The notes below the pieces were generated by a model. It did no database searches. It worked only from the letters and a program-made list of their open reading frames with translations, and was not told the origin of the DNA. Both the position numbers and the translations under genes were made by a program. This document shows, piece after piece, positions 57,706 through 64,000 of a stretch of DNA of 64,000 nt; the first letter of the stretch is position 1, and every line of letters starts with the position of its first letter. Source of the stretch: Owenia fusiformis. Lineage: Eukaryota > Annelida > Polychaeta > Sabellida > Oweniidae. The stretch lies in contig CAIIXF020000011.1 of NCBI GenBank assembly GCA_903813345.2, positions 22,861,754-22,925,753 of the forward strand. The letters are read 5' to 3'.

Positions 57706-60700
57706 TTACTTTGATATAAGAATCCTGTCTCTACCAATCATTAGATACTTTATCATGTCAGCAGATTCTTTTAATATGATCCCCTCACTCGTCAATAGAA
57801 AAATTGTCTTTTGGTGGTCATTCATGTTTTTAAAATTACGACACAGGTTTTCAAGTTTTTCAATATGGGATTTTCTGATAAACTCCAATTTTTTACATTT
57901 GAATAAAAAGTGTGTTTCATCTTCTATAACCGAGTCCTTGCATATTTTACAAAATCGACTATTAAGATCAGTAATTGGTTTTGTATATCGGCCTCTCTCT
58001 ATCTCTAGATTGTGGGCGCTTATACGTAATCTAGTTAAATGTTTAGCATTTGAAAGTGTCGTTTCTGAAAGGTAGTGTTCAAATCCAAAGTGCGATTTTA
58101 GTTGTTTAAATAATCTAAGTTTCCCCCCATTCCCACTTATCAGATTCTTCCAATATACTTGATATCTCTCTATTAGTTTCCTTTTGACTTTAATAGCAAG
58201 CCTATTCGTGCTCAACTCTATGTTTACCCTATCTTCAAGATTCAATTCATCAGACATTTTTATTTTAATATGGCACAGTATATTTTTGAGTTGTTTGTGC
58301 CATGTAAATGTGTTATTTGTTAAATCAAATGTTTTACTCATAATTAATGAATCGTTTAGTAAACTCCCATTTGAACTCAACTCTAAATGACCGAGGTATT
58401 TGATTTGTCTTTTTATAATATCAACTACCAAAGGTATTCTTCCCAATTCTCCTCTTACTGCCATGTTTGTGGCTTTTCTATGAACCCCGAGAACATATTT
58501 TTGGAACCGAATATGATTGTTTTCAATTAAAGCACTTTCGTATTTCTGTTCAATATCTCGATTAGTTTGGCAGTCACGCTTGGTATATATATCATTACAC
58601 CATATTTCCGAACCGTATAAAGCGACGGGTTTGATAAGTTGATCATACAATTTCATTTTCAGTGAAGACTTCATCTCTGTGCCGCTTGTCAATTGATAAA
58701 GTTTAAACATGGCTTTATTTGCTTTTTCTTTTATGTTTTGTTGGGCCGCTTTAAAAGATCCCGAAGCACTTAAGACAATTCCCAAATATGTATACCTTTG
58801 AACATTTTGTATATTCTTACCATTTATTTGAAATCGTTCTTGACAAACTTTGCCACATTTCCAGAATTTCATAATTTTTGTTTTGTCAATGTTAATTTCA
58901 AGTTTCCAGTCATCACAGAAGGATTCAAGAGTGTTCAGTTTTAGCTGCATTCCTTCTTTACTAGTATCAAATATGACTAGATCGTCTGCAAATAGCAAAC
59001 TGCTAACATGTTGAGTTTCAAGGAACGGAGATTCCCCAACATTATCAAACTTTTTTATAATATCATTTATATATATGTTAAATAATAATGGACTGAGCGA
59101 GTCTCCTTGTTTTACACCCCTATCACATGAAAACGATTCCGTATAAGTTGAATGATTAAGTTTTACACACGCCGTGGCATTTTCATACATGGTTTTAATG
59201 ATTTTGTAGAAGTGCCCTTTGATTCCTGACTTTTGTAACTTATACATAAGGCCTGTGTGCCATATCGAATCAAATGCCTTCTTTAGGTCCACAAAGCAGG
59301 CATAAAAATTACTTTTATTTTGATGAACATGTTTGTCAATAAGAGACCGAATTATAAATATATGGTCGGTCGTTCTTGCTTTCTTCATAAAACCTGCCTG
59401 GTTTTGTGAAATAATATTATTTGATTTGACAAATGCATAAAGGCGATTATATAGCACATTGGAGAAAATTTTCGATAAGCATTCCGAAATAAATATGCCA
59501 CGATAGTTACCTGGTACTCGAGGGTCATTTTTCTTGTAAATTGGTACAATATAGGATTCATTCCACGATACTGGGTATTGGTTATTACATAATATTTCAT
59601 TGAATATCTTGCAAATGCGAGGAATTAAAATTTGCCTTCCTGCCTTTACCCATTCATTAGATATTCCACTTTTACCCGCAGCTTTTTTATTTTTTAGTTG
59701 GTTTACTACCATATTGATCTCTTCATATGTTATCTTGTAACTAAGTTCGTCAAAATTAGGCTCGTTTTCTAGTTTTTTCAATCTATTTAAAATATCGTTG
59801 TCATCATTACTGTTATTTGAAAATAATTTAGAAAAATGATTTTTCCATTCAGATGCCTCTATATCATTAGAGGGGTTAAATGAATTGCTGTCTTTTCTGA
59901 GGCTACTGAGAAGCTTCCAATATTCAGAGGGGTTATTTTCTTCAAAGTCTTCAAGTTTCAATATTAGACTGTTTTTGAATCGTTTATTGCTTGACTTACA
60001 TAATTTTCTATATTGTTTTAGTACATGGAAATAGGATTTTCGAGCTTGTTCGTTGTTCGGTGATTTCACCAGTTGCAAACCCAATCGTCTAACGCGCTTA
60101 TTCAGAACGGAACAAGAAACGTTAAACCACGCTTTGTTATTCCTTTTATTAGGTCGTGATTTTTTTCTCTTCTTTAGAGATAATGTCGCTGTTGTAATAA
60201 GTAAATCATTTAATTTATTCATACTTTCATTTACCCTGTTTTGTGAACAGTGCTCAATAAGCCCATCCAATTGCTTTAATTTAGCTGCGATCGGCGCTGT
60301 TTGAAGAGTTTCACGAAAGACAGATGGGGATAAGTTATCCCATTTAAATGAATCTGCCTTCGAACTTACATGATTTTTTTTGGTGCAGATAGGATTCTTA
60401 TAACAATTTTCTACTTTAAGTAACATGGAAATCATGCAATGATCTGATAAAGAGCTTAAACTATCATGAACCTTAAATAATCTTATTCTATTCATAATTG
60501 ACTGTTTTGCAAGGCAATAGTCAACAGTACTACTACCATTGTATTTATGGCATGTGAACGAACCAAATGTGTCGCCAAAAATACGACCGTTCAATATTCT
60601 CATGTTTGTAGATTTGCATATATCAAGCAATTTGTATCCACTATCGTTCACTTTTGAATCTTTGTTCAAACGTGAAGTTGGTACTGAGTCAATTATGTAA

Positions 60701-61326
60701 TCATCATAAAGTGGAATTGTACTATCTCCATCACATTCAATATAATCATTTAGAACACCGGTTCTTGCATTGAAATCTCCCATCATTATTATGTCCCCAA
60801 GACCTGATACTTTTGATAATTCAGCTAAAAGTGTGTCAAATGGGTCAACCGTATCCATGGTCTTTTTAACATAATTTGATGGGGATATGTAATTAAATCC
60901 CAGGTAGATATCATTGCTCAAACCGAAGAAAGCCCTTTTCATTTTAACCCACATTAAATCGGGCGTTGTTGATTGAATTATCTGAATTCCAGGAGTTAAA
61001 TGCTTTTGTATAAATACTGCAACACCACCATGTCTTTTATTGCCGGTTTTTGAACGGTTTGAACAAAATGATGTATACCCTTCTAGGGAAAACGAACTGC
61101 CCTTATCACCATGTGTTTCAGTCATACCTATAATGTGATGCTTTTTGATTTCTTTCGTAAAATCAGCGTTTTCAAGCTTATTGAACATATTGTTTTTAAT
61201 TCCTTGTACATTCCAACATGCAACAGATAAGTGTGATCCATTATTCATGCTACAATGTGTTTTACAGTCTGTCAACGATTTAGTGATATTTAATGAGTTA
61301 TAACAATTGTGTATAAAGTTCACCAT
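57706..61326 (-). CDS. LINE ORF2: endonuclease-reverse transcriptase
   Basis: About 1180-1206 residues. The ATG at 61326 or, more likely, 61248 begins it, since the endonuclease starts directly after the latter (SVACWNVQGI). APE endonuclease: GMTETHG (Glu), MMGDFNARTG (Asp/Asn), LSDHCMIS (catalytic His). RT: WNESYIVPIYKK, NYRGIFISE, VDLKKAFDSIWH (motif A), RGVKQGDSLSPLLFNIYIND (B), SLLFADDLVIF (catalytic FADD). The C-terminus carries CKICKDSVIEDETHFLFKC, a CCHC-like knuckle. Target-primed reverse transcription in the nucleus is the family's mechanism. No stop or frameshift is seen. Confidence 0.92.
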   Translation of the reverse strand: MVNFIHNCYNSLNITKSLTDCKTHCSMNNGSHLSVACWNVQGIKNNMFNKLENADFTKEIKKHHIIGMTETHGDKGSSFSLEGYTSFCSNRSKTGNKRHGGVAVFIQKHLTPGIQIIQSTTPDLMWVKMKRAFFGLSNDIYLGFNYISPSNYVKKTMDTVDPFDTLLAELSKVSGLGDIIMMGDFNARTGVLNDYIECDGDSTIPLYDDYIIDSVPTSRLNKDSKVNDSGYKLLDICKSTNMRILNGRIFGDTFGSFTCHKYNGSSTVDYCLAKQSIMNRIRLFKVHDSLSSLSDHCMISMLLKVENCYKNPICTKKNHVSSKADSFKWDNLSPSVFRETLQTAPIAAKLKQLDGLIEHCSQNRVNESMNKLNDLLITTATLSLKKRKKSRPNKRNNKAWFNVSCSVLNKRVRRLGLQLVKSPNNEQARKSYFHVLKQYRKLCKSSNKRFKNSLILKLEDFEENNPSEYWKLLSSLRKDSNSFNPSNDIEASEWKNHFSKLFSNNSNDDNDILNRLKKLENEPNFDELSYKITYEEINMVVNQLKNKKAAGKSGISNEWVKAGRQILIPRICKIFNEILCNNQYPVSWNESYIVPIYKKNDPRVPGNYRGIFISECLSKIFSNVLYNRLYAFVKSNNIISQNQAGFMKKARTTDHIFIIRSLIDKHVHQNKSNFYACFVDLKKAFDSIWHTGLMYKLQKSGIKGHFYKIIKTMYENATACVKLNHSTYTESFSCDRGVKQGDSLSPLLFNIYINDIIKKFDNVGESPFLETQHVSSLLFADDLVIFDTSKEGMQLKLNTLESFCDDWKLEINIDKTKIMKFWKCGKVCQERFQINGKNIQNVQRYTYLGIVLSASGSFKAAQQNIKEKANKAMFKLYQLTSGTEMKSSLKMKLYDQLIKPVALYGSEIWCNDIYTKRDCQTNRDIEQKYESALIENNHIRFQKYVLGVHRKATNMAVRGELGRIPLVVDIIKRQIKYLGHLELSSNGSLLNDSLIMSKTFDLTNNTFTWHKQLKNILCHIKIKMSDELNLEDRVNIELSTNRLAIKVKRKLIERYQVYWKNLISGNGGKLRLFKQLKSHFGFEHYLSETTLSNAKHLTRLRISAHNLEIERGRYTKPITDLNSRFCKICKDSVIEDETHFLFKCKKLEFIRKSHIEKLENLCRNFKNMNDHQKTIFLLTSEGIILKESADMIKYLMIGRDRILISK

Positions 61327-61510
61327 ATAATATTTAAACTGATATGTGCTATACTTACAATACAACACGTATTTAACACAATACTCTAAAACATTTTATA
61401 CTATATTATCGTTATGTACTTGTACTAAAACTTAATATAAATGGTATTTTATACCCAACACTACATGTACTTTTCAGTAATTGACAAATGATGTGTTTAG
61501 ATGGTTAGTT

Positions 61511-62938
61511 TCACCATCTATCAAACCACTTTCTCTGGCCTTGAAATGGTCTCTTAGGACCAAACCTTTGTGGGGGAGTGATGTTACATAGTTTCCTGAT
61601 GCAATCAAGGATGTTTTTACATAGAACTGATGTACCCCTTTCGTTTGGGTGAACTCCGTCTCTGTATAAAGATGTGTTTGGGGTTCCATTTCTTCCAAGG
61701 TTGCTGTTTAGAGAGCAGGTAACCTGTCGATCATCATGATATTTAGCTTGTAGCTGGGCTGATATGGATGCTGATCTAATATTCCATAATTCATTGTCGC
61801 TTCTTGGTGGTGGTAAAGATAGAACGATCTTCGTATTCCCAAGTTTCCTCTTAGTCTCATTTACCAGAGTATGCATCTCATCGATTATGTCAGTGTCCGT
61901 TTTTTGACTATCTTTAATATCATTGCTGATAACCTGGTATACTACAACATCTGGCGTGTTTAAACTTTCCAGTGATTTTCTGGCTTGTGGTATGGTGTAT
62001 GCATGTTCTAAATAGGCGTCCATGTCATGCATACGACTTGTTTTCACCAAGCTCAAAATCGAAGAACCGATAAGGGCTACTGATGGCTTCGACTTTTCGA
62101 TAGGATTGATTAACGCCTCTGTTGGTTTAGGCTTACTTTGGACGGTTTTGAAGGGTTGGGAATCAGAATTATCAGCAAGAACCTTACATTGTATCTTTAG
62201 ATCACTGATCTCTTCCTGGGCCTTTGCTAGTTTCACATTATTTGACGTAATTAGTTCTGTGATTTCTTCTATTTCCCGGTTCTTACTGTTAAGCTTATTT
62301 TCTATTATTTCGAGTTCTCTAGCTTTGATTTTTAGCGATCTGTTTTCCGTCTCCAGTGCAAACCTTTTTTCGTTCGAAATGTTTATCATTTTATGAAGAT
62401 CTTCAATCTCTTGGTTTTTAGATTGTAGAATAGCTCTCTGGTGGTTAAGCTCACTTTGTAGCGTGCTTAGTTGTTTCGACTTGTCAAGACTTTCATTCAT
62501 TGCTAGTTTTTTCTCCCTCATTAGTTGTTTTATTGAATTGTTATTTTCTTTGATTAACGAATCTGCTCCTTTGTCAACCACTACTTTATCCATTAAATCA
62601 GCAAATGTTTTTTCGAGATTTTCAAGTTTAAGTAGGCGTTCAAGTATCTCCTCGTGATTGTTTTGCATTTTGTATTCAATGTCTTCAACTTTTGTTCTCA
62701 AACGAATGTTGTCTAAAAAACTAGATGGATCTCGCGAGGATATTGGCGTATCATGACTATCATTGATCAATTGAGAAACTGTTGCTGTAGTGTTCATTTC
62801 GTCCGTGAGGTTATTGTCTGCCATTCTAATGGCATCTATCAAACTCGATTCATTTTCAGAGTCTAGATCAATGTCCGATTCGTCGAAAATATCTGATACT
62901 TCATTGGTTTTAGTTCTCAGGTTATATCTCTTTGCCAT
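61511..62938 (-). CDS. LINE ORF1: coiled coil with C-terminal SGNH-hydrolase domain
   Basis: 475 residues from the ATG at 62938 (MAKRYNLRTK). An acidic N-terminus is followed by a long coiled coil (about residues 95-260, Leu/Lys/Glu rich, e.g. KSQLSTLQSELNHQ-like heptads), a linker, and an SGNH domain: VALIGSSIL (Ser), VVYQVISNDI (Asn), YRDGVHPNERG (Asp, His). Such ORF1 proteins trimerise, bind the element's RNA and may act on lipids; esterase activity has been shown for a related zebrafish ORF1p. It lies just upstream of ORF2, as expected for a bicistronic LINE. Confidence 0.85.
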   Translation of the reverse strand: MAKRYNLRTKTNEVSDIFDESDIDLDSENESSLIDAIRMADNNLTDEMNTTATVSQLINDSHDTPISSRDPSSFLDNIRLRTKVEDIEYKMQNNHEEILERLLKLENLEKTFADLMDKVVVDKGADSLIKENNNSIKQLMREKKLAMNESLDKSKQLSTLQSELNHQRAILQSKNQEIEDLHKMINISNEKRFALETENRSLKIKARELEIIENKLNSKNREIEEITELITSNNVKLAKAQEEISDLKIQCKVLADNSDSQPFKTVQSKPKPTEALINPIEKSKPSVALIGSSILSLVKTSRMHDMDAYLEHAYTIPQARKSLESLNTPDVVVYQVISNDIKDSQKTDTDIIDEMHTLVNETKRKLGNTKIVLSLPPPRSDNELWNIRSASISAQLQAKYHDDRQVTCSLNSNLGRNGTPNTSLYRDGVHPNERGTSVLCKNILDCIRKLCNITPPQRFGPKRPFQGQRKWFDRW

Positions 62939-62951
62939 TTTAATACCACTC

Positions 62952-63080
62952 TTTACACTGAACGAAGAGTTTATAGCAGGATGACGCAATGTCACAAGGT
63001 TTTCACATTAATTTCGAACAATTTACACTGAACGAAAAGAGTTTATAGTAAGATGACGCAACGTCACAATATTTTCTCAA
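62952..63080 (-). promoter_or_regulatory. duplicated 5' UTR unit of the LINE
   Basis: Two units at 70-bp spacing (62952-63003 and 63022-63078) share TTTACACTGAACGAA, GAGTTTATAG and ATGACGCA(A/C)GTCAC-like words. The last is a pair of CRE-like half-sites (TGACG and CGTCA) facing each other. Repeated 5' UTR units often carry the internal promoter of LINEs; function here is inferred. Confidence 0.5.
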
Positions 63081-64000
63081 TATTTTTTGGGCGATAATAG
63101 GGATATATATCAAATTTATCAAAATATCTTTAAAAAAACGATCTGTTTAGATTACTGTTTGTCACAAACCCCGCGTAATATCCTTCCTAGGAACTTTAAG
63201 TGTCTCTCAATGGTATATCTAGTCCGTTTCACTCATTATATATCACCAAAATGTTGAATTAGAACCAGTACCGCATTTTACGTCTTGCAGTTATGCCGGA
63301 TTACGCTATATTGCATATAGGTTATTTCCAACATGAAACGTTCAAAATGAGTTATTTGATTTGTCGGATGGGATTTGCTTCTCCCTGGTGTTGCTGTTCT
63401 TTTGTTATATAAATAGACTTTCCTAAAATAACAAAATAAATCCTCTTTATTCTGACTTTCAAAAATATCAAGCCAAGATTATGTTGTAATTACTATAGTA
63501 TGTCACCACAACAAGTTATAGTCTCTAATTTTTTGTGGATTGTGTTAAGCAGTTGGTGTTTGTCATTCAGTGGTGTAACAAATGGCAGATGGAGATATTT
63601 TCCTTGTTCCTAACTACTGCTGACCTTGAGAAGCCAGCCTTGACATTGACTTTTGATTTAGTGGCCCTAGTTTAATCACTTGGTTGCATTTCAAATAAAA
63701 ATATACATAAAGTATATTAAGTGACATAAATTGTACTAAACATTCTTAATCTGTGGAAATTATGTCATGTTAAATGTGAACAAGTGGCAGATTTAGCCTT
63801 TAATAATAACCACCAGCCTTGGCTTTTAAATCCCTCGCCCATGGTTAAATTCCTATTTAGTAGCCCTGATCTACTTATAAAAGGACAGACAGTTTATTTC
63901 CCCATATAGATTGCACAGTACATTCAAGGTCTGGAACATTTGTGTCATTTTCTATAGCGTAAGCCATTTACTTCCAAGACATCTTCTTTTCAACTCATTG
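63081..64000. other. no recognisable gene
   Basis: AT-rich end of the window without exon-like segments or repeats that I can identify. No further transportin-3 exon was recognised here on the plus strand. Confidence 0.5.

Larger units (their letters stand above)
57565..63080 (-). mobile_element. apparently intact two-ORF LINE (APE-type non-LTR retrotransposon)
   Basis: About 5.5 kb on the minus strand: a 5' region with a 70-bp duplicated unit, ORF1 (coiled coil plus SGNH domain), a 0.2-0.3 kb gap, ORF2 (endonuclease, RT, Cys/His end) and a short 3' UTR with AATAAA (57584-57589 in inverse). Both frames are open throughout, so this is a recent and possibly active copy. It has no RNase H. ORF1 with an esterase-like domain is known from CR1/L2-type elements, but the ORF2 thumb region (YTYLGIVLSASGSFKAA) also resembles other clades, so the clade is left open. 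The 5' boundary is approximate. Confidence 0.8.

Noticed and set aside
57755-58390. Plus-strand open frames across the LINE
   Set aside because: Shadows of ORF2 on the opposite strand; the same holds for frames at 59385, 60053 and 62022-62984.
1-64000. tRNA, rRNA or snRNA genes
   Set aside because: No GGTTCRANYCC-type B box with a foldable cloverleaf and no rRNA or snRNA signature was found; GAACCAAATCC words belong to the Helentron-like core.

Overview
This 64 kb window is AT-rich nuclear DNA of an animal, most likely a marine invertebrate. Supporting signs are genes split by GT-AG introns, a transportin-3 gene, a class A GPCR, a C-type-lectin-like gene, a Ngaro/PAT-type retroelement, two APE-type LINEs and many copies of a Helentron-like repeat with (RGAC)n microsatellites. 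That repeat type is known from bivalves and other invertebrates. A mollusc-like source is a guess; no gene here fixes the phylum.

Layout. 1-3.4 kb: Helentron-like repeats. 3.5-17.9 kb: a C-type-lectin-like gene on the + strand in three recognisable exons; its 13 kb second intron holds Helentron-like repeats, a mariner-type relic, a 6.4 kb TIR element, a 5'-truncated LINE and a MULE-like element built of tandem 15-mers. 17.9-22.3 kb: minisatellites and fold-back repeats. 23.1-28.2 kb: nine consecutive in-phase exons for the N-terminal ~266 residues of transportin-3 (+ strand); the remaining exons are not seen in this window. 30.3-30.6 kb: a promoter-like module that is also present, inverted and in part, near 1.1 kb. 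30.8-51.1 kb: a very young Ngaro/PAT-like retroelement (- strand) with terminal repeats in A1-B1-A2-B2 order and an extra SGNH-hydrolase gene, split by one 13.1 kb insertion. 51.4-52.5 kb: an intronless GPCR (- strand). 52.5-57 kb: nothing recognised. 57.6-63.1 kb: an apparently intact two-ORF LINE (- strand), whose ORF1 also ends in an SGNH-hydrolase domain.

The most unusual object is the 13.1 kb insert at 32239-45351. It has ~1 kb imperfect inverted repeats with subterminal arrays of a 30-bp palindromic unit, a probable 6-bp target duplication and almost no coding capacity. It carries a nest of other mobile elements, including two whose ends begin CACGGTG/CACAGTG and have perfect 5-bp target duplications, resembling Transib/RAG signal ends. 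Because it interrupts a nearly pristine Ngaro element, the whole assemblage seems to have moved recently as one unit. All calls rest on reading by eye; no database search was possible.
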